Source: Mesorhizobium sp. ORS 3359 (GTDB taxonomy: Bacteria > Pseudomonadota > Alphaproteobacteria > Rhizobiales > Rhizobiaceae). From it: a DNA stretch of 59,507 nucleotides. Numbering within the stretch: position 1 is the first letter of the stretch; each line of letters starts with the position of its first letter. The notes below the pieces were generated by a model. The model was not told the origin of the DNA and did not search any database. It saw nothing but the letters and a program-made list of their open reading frames with translations. The stretch covers positions 1 to 59,507 of the forward strand of contig CCNC01000182.1 in NCBI GenBank assembly GCA_000824845.1, given 5' to 3'. A program made the translations under genes and the position numbers. Of the stretch, positions 17,798 to 26,861 are shown in pieces.

Positions 17798-17917
17798 CCA
17801 AACAGCCAGCAGGCACTACGGCCGCTCACGACTTCGTGTCGGCCGATCCCAAATCTGCGCCGCATACTGACTTGCATCATGCTACTAACTCGGCTATCTG
17901 TCACTTGCATCTTGATA

Positions 17918-17926
17918 GTGAGTCAC
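17918..17926. promoter_or_regulatory. candidate operator upstream of the HxlR-emrAB operon
   Basis: GTGA-G-TCAC lies directly before the regulator start. In the same leader the nonamer ACTTGCATC is repeated at 17870 and 17903, 33 bases apart (about three helical turns). These are plausible binding sites for the regulator or an activator; no experimental support. Confidence 0.3.
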
Positions 17927-17930
17927 GAGA

Positions 17931-18473
17931 ATGGTTGCCAGGACGAGTTTCGAAACGCGCCCGTGCCCTATCGCGCGCAGCCTCGACGAGGTCGGCGAGT
18001 GGTGGAGCATCCTGTTGTTGCGCGACGCCTTTCAGGGCCTGACGCGCTTCGACCAGTTCCAGAAGAGCCTTGATATCGCGCCCAACATCCTGACGCGGCG
18101 GCTGAACAGCTTGGTCGAGCGTGGGCTGTTCGAGAAGCGCGCCTACTGCGAGCGGCCGCTTCGCCATGAATATGTGCTGACCGCCAAGGGCCGCGATTTC
18201 CGGCCGGTGCTGCTTACGCTGCTTGCCTGGGGCAACCGGCACCTGGCGCCCGAAGGCCCGAGCCTCGTCGTGGTCGACACGGCGGACGGGCGCTGGGCCG
18301 ATCCGGTCCTGGTCGACAAGGAGACCGGCAGGCAGCTCGACAGCGGCGGCTTCGCCTTGGCCACCGGACCGAGGGCCAGTGATCGCATGCGGCAACGCTA
18401 CCGCTTCAGCAGCGAAGGGCCGGGCCTCCCGCTGATCGAGAATGGCGGCCAGGAAGAGGCGCGAAGCAGATGA
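17931..18473 (+). CDS. HxlR family transcriptional regulator of the efflux operon
   Basis: A 180-residue protein. The N-terminal winged helix has CPIARSLDEVGEWWSILLLRD near residues 12-32, FDQFQKSLDIAPNILTRRL, then LFEKRAYCERPLRHEYVLTAKG. An additional C-terminal beta-rich region of about 80 residues is seen in longer HxlR proteins. Its stop overlaps the emrA-like start by four bases, so it is the first gene of an operon with EmrA and EmrB homologues and probably regulates it. Confidence 0.9.
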   Translation: MVARTSFETRPCPIARSLDEVGEWWSILLLRDAFQGLTRFDQFQKSLDIAPNILTRRLNSLVERGLFEKRAYCERPLRHEYVLTAKGRDFRPVLLTLLAWGNRHLAPEGPSLVVVDTADGRWADPVLVDKETGRQLDSGGFALATGPRASDRMRQRYRFSSEGPGLPLIENGGQEEARSR

Positions 18474-19564
18474 ACAAGGCTCTTTCCCCGGCCGAGTTGC
18501 AGGTCTCCGTCGTTGAAGCCCCGAAGCCGGCGAGGAAGCGGCGCAAGCCGTTGCTGCTCGGCGCAGCCCTGCTCGCTATCGCCGCCGCCGGTTGGTATGG
18601 CGCCGAGTGGTGGCAGGCCAACCGCTTCATGGTGACGACCGACGACGCCTATGTCGGCGGCAATGTCACGCCGCTGGCGCCGCGCGTCGCCGGCCATATC
18701 GACCAGGTGCTCGTCGAGGACAATCAGCATGTCAGCGCCGGCCAGCCGGTCATCCGCATCGACGACAGGCCGTTCAAGGCGGCGCTGGGACGCGCGCAGG
18801 CATCGGTGCAGCAGAAGCAGTCGGCGCTCGACAATCTGCGTGCCCAGATCTCGCTGCAGAACTCGCTGATCGAGCAGGCCAGCGCCGATCTCGAGGCCAA
18901 GAGCGCCGCCGCTCTCTTCACGGCGCAGGATGCCAAGCGCTACGCGGTGCTCGCCACCGCCAGGACCGGCTCGCAGCAGGATGCCCAGAAGAGCGCCGCG
19001 GCCGACGGCCAGGCGCAGGCCTCCGTCGCCGCCGCGCGGGCGGCGCTTGCGGCGTCGAGGCAACAGCTCGACGTCCTCAACACCCAGATTTCGGAAGCGA
19101 CGGCGGAAGTCGCGGCTGCCAAGGCGGATCTCGACACGGCTGAGCTCGATCTCGGCTTCACGGAAATCCGCTCGCCGATCGACGGCATCGTCGGCAACAG
19201 GCTGGCGCAGGTCGGCACCTATGTCTCGCCGGGCAGCTACCTTTTGACCATCGTTCCTGCCTCGGGCCTGTGGGTCGACGCCAATTTCAAGGAAGACCAG
19301 TTGCGGGCGATGGCCGACGGGCAGCCCGCGACCGTCTATGCCGATATCGCTCCCGACCAGCCGCTCAAGGGCCATGTCACCAGCCTGGGGCCCGCCACGG
19401 GAGCGATCTTCAGTGTCATCCCGCCGCAGAACGCGACCGGCAATTTCACCAAGATCGTGCAGCGTGTGCCGGTGAGGATCGCGATCGACGCCGACCAGGC
19501 GGGCAAGGTGGCGCTTCGGCCAGGCCTGTCCACTGTCGTCACCGTCGATACCGGATCGCACTGA
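18470..19564 (+). CDS. emrA: EmrA-type HlyD family efflux periplasmic adaptor
   Basis: Membrane-fusion protein of a tripartite drug efflux pump, 364 residues. A cytoplasmic N-terminus is followed by one transmembrane helix (LLLGAALLAIAAAGWYGA, near 27-44), the biotinyl-lipoyl-like strand TDDAYVGGNVTPLAPRVAGH, a long coiled-coil hairpin (about 100-210), and LGFTEIRSPIDGIVGNR typical of the second lipoyl half. It bridges the EmrB transporter and an outer-membrane channel that is not encoded here. Preceded by the HxlR regulator (ATGA overlap) and followed by emrB after seven bases. Confidence 0.93.
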   Translation: MNKALSPAELQVSVVEAPKPARKRRKPLLLGAALLAIAAAGWYGAEWWQANRFMVTTDDAYVGGNVTPLAPRVAGHIDQVLVEDNQHVSAGQPVIRIDDRPFKAALGRAQASVQQKQSALDNLRAQISLQNSLIEQASADLEAKSAAALFTAQDAKRYAVLATARTGSQQDAQKSAAADGQAQASVAAARAALAASRQQLDVLNTQISEATAEVAAAKADLDTAELDLGFTEIRSPIDGIVGNRLAQVGTYVSPGSYLLTIVPASGLWVDANFKEDQLRAMADGQPATVYADIAPDQPLKGHVTSLGPATGAIFSVIPPQNATGNFTKIVQRVPVRIAIDADQAGKVALRPGLSTVVTVDTGSH

Positions 19565-19571
19565 GGGCGCC

Positions 19572-21134
19572 ATGTCAGCGCCGGCCGCCCCGCAATCCTT
19601 CCTCGCCAGCATCCTGCCGTTCATGGTGATGTGCGTGGGGATGTTCATCGCGCTGCTCGACATCCAGATCGTCGCCTCCTCGCTGCAGGATATCGGCGGC
19701 GGCTTATCGGCCGCGCAGGATCAGATCGGCTGGGTGCAGACCTCCTATCTGGTGGCGGAAATCATCGTCATCCCGCTGTCCGGCTGGCTGACGCGGGTGT
19801 TTTCAACGCGCTGGCTTTTCACCATCTCGGCGGCCGGGTTCACGCTCGCCAGCATGCTGTGCGGCTTTGCCTGGAACATCGAAAGCATGATCGTGTTCCG
19901 GGCGCTGCAGGGGCTGCTCGGCGCCTCGATGATCCCGACGGTGTTCACCTCGTCCTTCCATTATTTCCAGGGCCCTAGGCGCGTCTACGCCGCCGCCGTC
20001 GTCGGCAGCATCGCCTCGATCGCGCCGACGCTAGGGCCAGTCATCGGCGGCTGGATCACCGACACGTTGAACTGGCACTGGCTGTTTTACGTCAATGTCA
20101 TCCCCGGGGCGGTCATCACCGTGCTCGTCGCGCTGCTGGTCAAGATCGACAAGGGCGATCTGTCGTTGCTGAAGGGCGCGGATTATGTCGGCATGGCGCT
20201 GATGGCGGTCAGCCTCGGCACGGCGGAATATGTGCTGGAGGAAGGTTCGCGCTGGAACTGGTTCGACGACGCCACAATCCGCAACGGCGCGGTCGTCGCC
20301 GTGGTGACGCTCATCCTGCTCGTCGTCCGCAGCCTGACCTATGCGCAGCCGGTGGTCGACTTCCGAGCCTTCGGCAATCGCAATTTCGCCATCGGCTGTT
20401 TTCTCTCCTTCATCACCGGCATCGGCATCTTCGCCACGATCTATCTGACGCCGCTGTTCCTCGGCTATGTGCGCGGCTACAACGCGCTTGAAACGGGGCT
20501 AGCGGTGTTCTCCACCGGCGTCGCTTCGTTGGTCGGCGTTCCGGTGTACATCTTCCTCGCCAAGCGTTTCGACACACGCTGGCTGATGATGTTCGGCCTG
20601 GCCTCCTTCGGCGCCTCGATGTGGAGTTTTTCCGCCATCACCAGCCAGTGGGGCTCGGCTGAGCTCCTCCTGCCGCAGATCTTTCGCGGCTTCCCTCAGG
20701 TCTTCGCCGTCGCGCCCAGCGTCAATCTCGGGCTGGGCAGCCTGCCGCCCGAGCGGCTTAAATATGCCAGTGGCCTGTTCAACACCATGCGCAATCTCGG
20801 CGGCGCGGTCGGCATCGCCATTTGCGGCGCGATCCTCAACAACCGCACCAATTTCCATTTCCTGACGATCGCTTCGCATCTGACGCCGCAGAGCGAGGCG
20901 GCCATGCGCCTTGTCGACAACGTTGCGCAGCGCTACGGCCAATTGCCCGGCGCCGTCGACGACGGCCATGCCGCCGCGTTGAAGCAGCTCTGGCTGCTCG
21001 CCTATCGCGAGGCCTCGACGATGGCCTATGCCGACGCGTTCCTGGTCATCATGGTGGCTTTCGTCATCGCCACCGCGCTGGTGCCGTTCCTGCGCAACGT
21101 GACGCCGAAGGCGCCGCCGCCGGATGCGCATTGA
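19572..21134 (+). CDS. emrB: EmrB-type MFS drug:proton antiporter (DHA2 family)
   Basis: A 520-residue major facilitator with 14 predicted transmembrane helices. The first helix contains MFIALLDIQIVASSLQDIGG, the DHA2 motif D1 equivalent, followed by WVQTSYLVAEIIVIPLSGWL and the antiporter motif C region PTLGPVIGGWI. It couples proton influx to drug export together with EmrA across both membranes. Third gene of the regulator-emrA-emrB operon. Specific drug substrates cannot be inferred. Confidence 0.93.
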   Translation: MSAPAAPQSFLASILPFMVMCVGMFIALLDIQIVASSLQDIGGGLSAAQDQIGWVQTSYLVAEIIVIPLSGWLTRVFSTRWLFTISAAGFTLASMLCGFAWNIESMIVFRALQGLLGASMIPTVFTSSFHYFQGPRRVYAAAVVGSIASIAPTLGPVIGGWITDTLNWHWLFYVNVIPGAVITVLVALLVKIDKGDLSLLKGADYVGMALMAVSLGTAEYVLEEGSRWNWFDDATIRNGAVVAVVTLILLVVRSLTYAQPVVDFRAFGNRNFAIGCFLSFITGIGIFATIYLTPLFLGYVRGYNALETGLAVFSTGVASLVGVPVYIFLAKRFDTRWLMMFGLASFGASMWSFSAITSQWGSAELLLPQIFRGFPQVFAVAPSVNLGLGSLPPERLKYASGLFNTMRNLGGAVGIAICGAILNNRTNFHFLTIASHLTPQSEAAMRLVDNVAQRYGQLPGAVDDGHAAALKQLWLLAYREASTMAYADAFLVIMVAFVIATALVPFLRNVTPKAPPPDAH

Positions 21135-21164
21135 GGGGCGCGCAAGTGCTGCGGGCGACTCAAT

Positions 21165-21419
21165 TTACTGCGACCCCGCACCAAACCAGCGGATAAAGGC
21201 AGCGTCCTTGCCGGTAATGTCCTTCACCGCTTTCAGCAACGCCTCGTGCAGGGTTTGCATGGAGCGGTAGTGATCGCATTGCGTCGATATCAACGGGGCC
21301 ACGATACTGCGATGCAGCTCTCCCGCCGCCATCAGGAACCGCTCAAGCTCCGACTCCGATAATTGCTTTGCCTTGTTGCGCCGAACCACCGCGACCTCCT
21401 GCGAGAATCGCCCCACCAA
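21165..21419 (-). CDS. small conserved hypothetical protein
   Basis: An 84-residue basic, helical protein (SELERFLMAAGELHRSIVA; LHEALLKAVKDITGKDAAFI). The start is TTG at 21419 or the adjacent GTG; no strong ribosome-binding site decides. No family is recognised. It sits in the gap between the EmrB gene and the autotransporter on the opposite strand to EmrB. Confidence 0.5.
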   Translation of the reverse strand: MVGRFSQEVAVVRRNKAKQLSESELERFLMAAGELHRSIVAPLISTQCDHYRSMQTLHEALLKAVKDITGKDAAFIRWFGAGSQ

Positions 21420-21492
21420 GGATTAAATTCCTATGCGCATCGCAAAGTTTCCAGCGACCGCTGGTTGCCTTTTTCGGCCTGTCGGTGCCAGC

Positions 21493-24400
21493 CTACCACT
21501 TCACGCTGAAGCCGACCGAACCGCCGAAGGCATGACTGTCGCCGAAATCCTCCAGGCTGGAGCGCGCCAGCAGCTCGCCATGGACGGAATAGCGATCGTC
21601 GGCCCAGCTCAGCGAGCCGCCGACGCCGAGGCCGCCCCAAAGCTGCTGCGGCTTGTTGGTCAGCCTGGTGCCGGAGACGTCGACATCGGTGCCGTCGAGG
21701 AAGTCGTAATAGAGATTGGCGATGCCATAGAGATGCGAACGGCTCGTCTGGCCCGCGCTGCCCTTCCATTCGCTTTCATAGTCGGCGGAGAGACCGAGGC
21801 GGCCGGTCAGGCTGTCGCTGCTGCCGTTGGAGACCAGCGCGCCGTAAGGATCGGTGAAGCTGTCGAAGTCGACCGACGCATAGGAGAGCTGCGCCTGCGG
21901 CGTCAGCGACCAGTTGCCCGCGAGCGCGATCTTCTGCCCGGCCTCGATGCCCAGGCCGTAGCCGAATCCATTGTTGCCGTCGGCGAGCTTCTTGCCGAGC
22001 GTCGCGGAAGAGAGATCGCTGTCGAACCAGGTGAGCTCGGCCTGGGTGTCGACATAAAAACCGTTCTTGCCGTACCAGGTCAGCGTGCCGCCGAAGCCGT
22101 AGCCGGTTGCGTCGATCGAGCCGGTGCCGAAGGACGAGGAGACGTCCGATTTCACCGTGCCGTAGTGGATGGTGAGACCGCCGACCAGCATGCCGGAGGC
22201 AGTCTCGGAGAGCAGCATGTCGAGACCAGCCTGCAGCCGCCATAGATCGGCGTCATAATCGGTGCCGGTGGTGCTGGTGCCCGGCTCGAACTCGCTGTGC
22301 GAGGCCTCGATGCGCCCCCAGATCGGGTTGCCGCCCTGGGTGGCGCTGCCTGTCGCCGGCTGGTCGGCGACAGTCCATGAGCGGTTGCCGAGGCGCTGCT
22401 GCAGCGTGCCGAGCTGGGTGAAGCTCTGCAGCACGCCGGCATAGGCCTCGTAGACCGGCACGGCGGGTGAATAGAGCGGTGAGGTCGGGCCGCCCGGATC
22501 GACAGGATTGATCAGCGCCGAGCGCAGATACCAGTCGCCGTCGGCCGGCGTGCTGACGCCGTTCTGGTAGAGACGGTAGGCATAGGCGCCGGCGACCACG
22601 GCCTGGTCGCCCTGGAAGACATAGTCGCCCTGCAGGTTGAAGGTGCCGGCGGAGACGCCGCCGACATCGACGATCTTGATGCCGTCGAGGGTCTGCGCGC
22701 CGCCGCCGCCAAGGCCGATCACCTTGATGTTGGCGGTGCCCGAGGTGTTGCCGGTGATGATAAGCTTGTCGGTGGAAGAAGCGTCACCGTCGAGGATCGC
22801 TTCGATCTCGACCGTGCCGCCGGTGCCGACAAAATTGCCTTGGACGGTCAACTGGCCGATCGAGTTGCCGGGCGCGATGACGCCGCCGGCTTGCAGCGTC
22901 GTCGACCCCACCGTGCCGTTGCCGCCGAGTGCGCCGCCATTGAGGATGGTCACGGCGGAGCTGGCGAGCGAGCCGTTGACCGAGAGCTTGCCGGCCCCGA
23001 TCGTGGTGGCGCCGCTCAACGTGTTGGTGCCGGTGAGGTTGAGATTGCCGCTCCCCAACTTGGCCAGCGTGCCGCTGCCGGAGATGATGGCGGAAAAGGT
23101 GGCATCGACCGGCTGGTCGAAAGCCAAAGCCGCGTTGTCAACGATGTCGCCGGTGCCGAAGCTCGTTGCCTGGCCGATCAGCGTGCCGGTCGAGATCGTC
23201 GTGCCGCCGCTGTAGGTGTTGGTGCCCGAAAGCACGAGCGTGCCGGTATCGGTCTTCACCAGGCCGCCGCTTCCGGCGATCTGCGCGGCGATTGTCGCCG
23301 TCACGCCGGCATCGGCCCTGATCGTCGTGGTGGCGGTGTTGGTGGTGAGCGTGTCGCCGGCGATCACATAGCCGTCGGTCATGAACTGCATGCCGGTGAA
23401 GCCGACCGTGCCGGCGGAATCATCCACCGTGACCGTGCCGGCCTGACCGGCGAACACCGCGAAATCCTGGCCCCACTTGCCGTTGATCGCGCCGTCGGCT
23501 TCCGTCCAGTTGCGGTTCGTCGCATCCCACACGCCGTCACCGCCGTCGATCACGCCGTTATCATGCAGCCCCGTATTGCCGCCGTCCCAGAAGCCCAGCG
23601 TCACGCCGGCGCTGGAGATCAGGTTCACCTCACCGGCGATGCTGGTCTGGATGAAGAGGTCGCTCGCGGCGACGGGCGTGGTCCCGAACTCAAGCCCATT
23701 GTCAGTCAGCGCGCCGCCGTAATTCATGAGCCGGTAGACGCCAGGGCCGAAGCCGCCGACATCGGTGATGTTCAGCGTGCCGTCGAGGGTGAGATCACCG
23801 TTGACCACGATCAGGTCGTTGACGCCGTTGCCGACCGTCCCTGGAGTGCCGAGCTCGTAGTCGAGATTCGCGCCTGCGTTGAGCGTCAGCGAACCGACCG
23901 TGAGCGTGCCGGGGCTGTCGCCCGGCGCGATTGTGCCATCCACCGTCACCGGCCCCGCGATGGTTCCCACGCCCGACAGCGTGCCGGAACTGTTGACGCT
24001 GACGGCTGTATTTCCGAGCGAGCCGTCCACGCGCAACCTGCCTGCCTCGACCGTGGTCGCGCCGGTATAGGTGTTGGTGCCGGAGAGCGTGAGCGTTCCG
24101 GTGCCCAGCTTGGCAAGAGAGCCGCCGGCGCCGGAGATCGAGCCGGAGAACGCGGTGCTGGCGTCGCTGCCGATCGTCAGTTTCCTGTCGCCGAGAGCGA
24201 CATTGCCGGCGCCCGACAACGAACCGATCGTCTCGTCGTCGCTGTCTATGCCCGTGAAGATTGAGGAGATGGAGGGACGCGCGAGCGACAGCGTGGCGCC
24301 GGCCGCCACCGTCACGGCCGAGGCGTCGGGAATGGAGTCGATGCCCGAACCGACCGCATAGAGCGTGCCGCCCAGGATTTGTGTCGCGCCCTGATAGCTG

Positions 24401-26346
24401 TTGTTGCCGGCCAGCACCTGGCGGTAGGCGCCGTTCTTGACGAAGCCGCCGGTTCCGGTGATGCCGCCGTAGAAAAGCGCGGTCGTGTTGGCGAAATTCG
24501 TGCTGGTCGTGAGGTCGCCGACAAGCTCCACCGTGCCGGCATCGCCTGAGAGCGTGCCGATGGTCTCGTTGTCGAGGACGCGAAACACACCGGCCTGGGC
24601 AATCACGGCAGACTGGTCGCCGATCGCGTTGCCGCCCTCGGCCTCGAGGGTTCCGCCCAGGATTCGCGTGCCGCCGGTATAGGAGTTGTTGCCCGACAAG
24701 GTCAGCGTGCCGGCGCCTGTCTTGGTGAAAAGGCCGCTGCCGCTGATCACGCCCGTCAGGCCAAGGTCGGCATCGGTCTGGACCGTGCCATTGCCGGTCA
24801 GGCTGACATTGCGGCTGCTGGTGAAGGCGGACGTCGTCTGCAGCGTGCCGCCGTTGAAGGTCAGGCTCCCGGGAGCAGCGCCGAGATTGGTGTCGGCGGA
24901 GACCGAAAGCACGCCGCCGGAGATCGTGGTTCCGCCGGTATAGGTGTTGGCTCCGGTGAGTATGGTGGTGCCGGTGCCGATCTGGTTCACCGCGCCGCTG
25001 CCGGAGATGATGCCGCCATAGGTGTAGGTGTCGGAGCGGTCGAAGGTGAGCGTACCGTTGTTGGTGACATCGCCGAGGATCGAGCCGGTCGTGCCGCCAT
25101 TGCCGATCTGCAAAGTGCCTTGCGAGATCGTCCAGGCTTGCGTCGCGGGGTTGTCCGCCGCTAGCGCCCAGGTGCTGTTACCGGTCTTCTCAAGAACGTC
25201 GAAGTTCTGGTATTGACCCGTATCGCCGATCACGCCGTTGAGCACCGCGGAGCTATTCCCGCCGAGACGCAGCGTGTCGCTGGTGCTTAAGGCACCGGCG
25301 ATGACGTTCCCGAAGATCTGCGAGCCGGCCTGAAGTTCCAGCGTGGAGCTGGAGGCGACGTTGTTGCCGAACTGGATGGCGGTGGTGGAACCGGCGCCCG
25401 CGCGGATTGTGCCGGCATTGACCACCGAGATTGTCCAGGAGGAGTTGATATCGGGGCCGATCGCGGCCGAGCCGTTGCCACCTTCCAGAGTCCCGTAGTT
25501 GGTTATCGAAATACCAGCTCCCCGGCTCCTGATCGCGAAGTTGCCAGTGCCGACACCGGTCAGGTCAGAGCCGCCGCGGATAGTGCCGTAGTTGACGACC
25601 GTCCCGGGCTTGGCTGCGGTCCCGGTTACATAGACACCTGCGCCGGCATATCCGCCTTGGGTGTTGCCGCCCTGAATCGTGCCGCTGGCGTTGTTGATGA
25701 CCGTTGCACCGGTGCCCGAGATGGCCACGCCGGCCCCGGCGGCCCCCACGAGAGCCCCGTTCGTTCCGGTTCCGCCGCTCACGGTGCCGTTATTGACGAA
25801 AGTCACGACGTTCGTGAGCGTCACGCCAAGGCCGCCGTTGGTGCCGGATGTTGCTGCACCACCCGATATCGACCCGTTGTTGACAACCTGGGCTGTCGTG
25901 CCGCCCACGGTGGTTATCCCACTGTTGAAGGCCAGGCCGGCGCCGGGTACTGCGGCACCAAACTGGTCGCTGCCGACGAGTGTGCCTGAAAAGGTCAGCG
26001 TTCCGCTGGTGACGGCTGCGCCGGTGAAGCGGATACTGCCCGAACTTGAACCGGCAGGCGTGCCCGACAAGGTAAAGCCCTGCGTGTCGATAGAGAGCGA
26101 CTTGGTCGGTGTCGGCAGCGAGTTTGGGGCCAGGATGCTGATGCTCTGCGTCATCACGATCGATGAGCTGGCATCGCCGTCAGTATTGGCCGAGTTGATG
26201 GCGTTGCGCAGTTCCGTCTCATTGCTGACGAAATAGGTCGCGGCCGAGGCCGCGCCTGGAAGCAGGGAGGCGATTGCCGCGCCGCTCACACCGGCAAGGA
26301 GCATCCCGTCCCGCATGCGCCGAAGCGCGCCGCCGCTCGTCTTCAT
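21493..26346 (-). CDS. autotransporter (type Va secretion) with PATR passenger repeats
   Basis: A 1617-residue outer-membrane autotransporter. A long signal peptide (residues 1-36, ending GAASAA) starts at the ATG at 26346; the longer frame to 26409 would put a non-signal leader in front. The passenger starts with Gly/Asn-rich beta-helix repeats (NNGTVSGG, NYGTIRGG), then at least six passenger-associated repeats of the form GTLTLSGTNTYTGATTV spread over the central part, each with the following GxL strand. The last roughly 290 residues form the beta-barrel domain, ending in aromatic-terminated VGFSVKW. No catalytic motif was seen, suggesting an adhesin or surface-structure role. Confidence 0.93.
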   Translation of the reverse strand: MKTSGGALRRMRDGMLLAGVSGAAIASLLPGAASAATYFVSNETELRNAINSANTDGDASSSIVMTQSISILAPNSLPTPTKSLSIDTQGFTLSGTPAGSSSGSIRFTGAAVTSGTLTFSGTLVGSDQFGAAVPGAGLAFNSGITTVGGTTAQVVNNGSISGGAATSGTNGGLGVTLTNVVTFVNNGTVSGGTGTNGALVGAAGAGVAISGTGATVINNASGTIQGGNTQGGYAGAGVYVTGTAAKPGTVVNYGTIRGGSDLTGVGTGNFAIRSRGAGISITNYGTLEGGNGSAAIGPDINSSWTISVVNAGTIRAGAGSTTAIQFGNNVASSSTLELQAGSQIFGNVIAGALSTSDTLRLGGNSSAVLNGVIGDTGQYQNFDVLEKTGNSTWALAADNPATQAWTISQGTLQIGNGGTTGSILGDVTNNGTLTFDRSDTYTYGGIISGSGAVNQIGTGTTILTGANTYTGGTTISGGVLSVSADTNLGAAPGSLTFNGGTLQTTSAFTSSRNVSLTGNGTVQTDADLGLTGVISGSGLFTKTGAGTLTLSGNNSYTGGTRILGGTLEAEGGNAIGDQSAVIAQAGVFRVLDNETIGTLSGDAGTVELVGDLTTSTNFANTTALFYGGITGTGGFVKNGAYRQVLAGNNSYQGATQILGGTLYAVGSGIDSIPDASAVTVAAGATLSLARPSISSIFTGIDSDDETIGSLSGAGNVALGDRKLTIGSDASTAFSGSISGAGGSLAKLGTGTLTLSGTNTYTGATTVEAGRLRVDGSLGNTAVSVNSSGTLSGVGTIAGPVTVDGTIAPGDSPGTLTVGSLTLNAGANLDYELGTPGTVGNGVNDLIVVNGDLTLDGTLNITDVGGFGPGVYRLMNYGGALTDNGLEFGTTPVAASDLFIQTSIAGEVNLISSAGVTLGFWDGGNTGLHDNGVIDGGDGVWDATNRNWTEADGAINGKWGQDFAVFAGQAGTVTVDDSAGTVGFTGMQFMTDGYVIAGDTLTTNTATTTIRADAGVTATIAAQIAGSGGLVKTDTGTLVLSGTNTYSGGTTISTGTLIGQATSFGTGDIVDNAALAFDQPVDATFSAIISGSGTLAKLGSGNLNLTGTNTLSGATTIGAGKLSVNGSLASSAVTILNGGALGGNGTVGSTTLQAGGVIAPGNSIGQLTVQGNFVGTGGTVEIEAILDGDASSTDKLIITGNTSGTANIKVIGLGGGGAQTLDGIKIVDVGGVSAGTFNLQGDYVFQGDQAVVAGAYAYRLYQNGVSTPADGDWYLRSALINPVDPGGPTSPLYSPAVPVYEAYAGVLQSFTQLGTLQQRLGNRSWTVADQPATGSATQGGNPIWGRIEASHSEFEPGTSTTGTDYDADLWRLQAGLDMLLSETASGMLVGGLTIHYGTVKSDVSSSFGTGSIDATGYGFGGTLTWYGKNGFYVDTQAELTWFDSDLSSATLGKKLADGNNGFGYGLGIEAGQKIALAGNWSLTPQAQLSYASVDFDSFTDPYGALVSNGSSDSLTGRLGLSADYESEWKGSAGQTSRSHLYGIANLYYDFLDGTDVDVSGTRLTNKPQQLWGGLGVGGSLSWADDRYSVHGELLARSSLEDFGDSHAFGGSVGFSVKW

Positions 26347-26429
26347 TGGTCTGCCCGCCCGGAATCTGCCGCCTGCCACGCCGGATCGCCCGCACGGCGT
26401 ACCGACCAAATCGCCAAGAGGTTAACTTG

Positions 26430-26570
26430 GTGTTTGATTCCTGTCGTCAAGTTGAATTGTCGATTACTGATTTATTGCGCACCGTTACTGAAAAGCAACA
26501 TTAGAAATACAGAATATAAGCAGTATAAATATATAAGCCTTAGCTGAAATTTATGGACGGCAATCCAGCC
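26430..26570 (-). promoter_or_regulatory. AT-rich upstream region of the autotransporter gene
   Basis: An about 140-base stretch much richer in A+T than the surroundings (for example TATAAATATATAAG near 26523) lies 85-225 bases upstream of the autotransporter start. On the minus strand TTGACG is followed after 17 bases by AGTTAA, a weak promoter candidate around 26420-26450. Such tracts are typical of sites silenced by H-NS-like or MucR/Ros proteins; this is inference. Confidence 0.35.
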
Positions 26571-26633
26571 GTCACTGCTGAATGTCGAGATCGGCGGAAT
26601 CCGGCTCGAACTGTGATAGTCACTGAACTCCAC

Positions 26634-26827
26634 CTATGTCTTCTTCTTCAGCAGCCGCGCCTCCCGAAGAAGCGAGTTGGCGTCGATGCCGATCAAGTCG
26701 ACAAGGTCGCGGGCCTGGGCCTCGGTGATGCCGGTTTCCTTCGTGAGAAAGCGGACCCGGAATTCCTTCTCCGCCTTCAGTCGCTCGTCGTGTTCTCGCT
26801 TGTCTTCGGCCCTGGATTATTCCCCAT
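26634..26827 (-). pseudogene. tiny gene related to the one at 28414, probably frameshifted
   Basis: An open stretch ending TAG at 26634 encodes FLTKETGITEAQARDLVDL and SLLREARLLKKKT, matching the protein at 28414 in ETGITEAQA, DL and SLxREA. The open frame has no ATG, GTG or TTG upstream of the conserved part; an ATG at 26827 is in another frame and joins it if one base were added in the CCAGGGCC run. The complete protein would have about 65 residues. Family unknown; partly reminiscent of DUF3606-type helices. Confidence 0.5.
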
Positions 26828-26861
26828 GACCTGAAACCGCAAGTTGCCGCGAAGGTTCCGC

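Noticed and set aside
22840..24264. Long plus-strand frames opposite the autotransporter
   Set aside because: They are antisense to repeated PATR segments and show repetitive, domain-free sequence.
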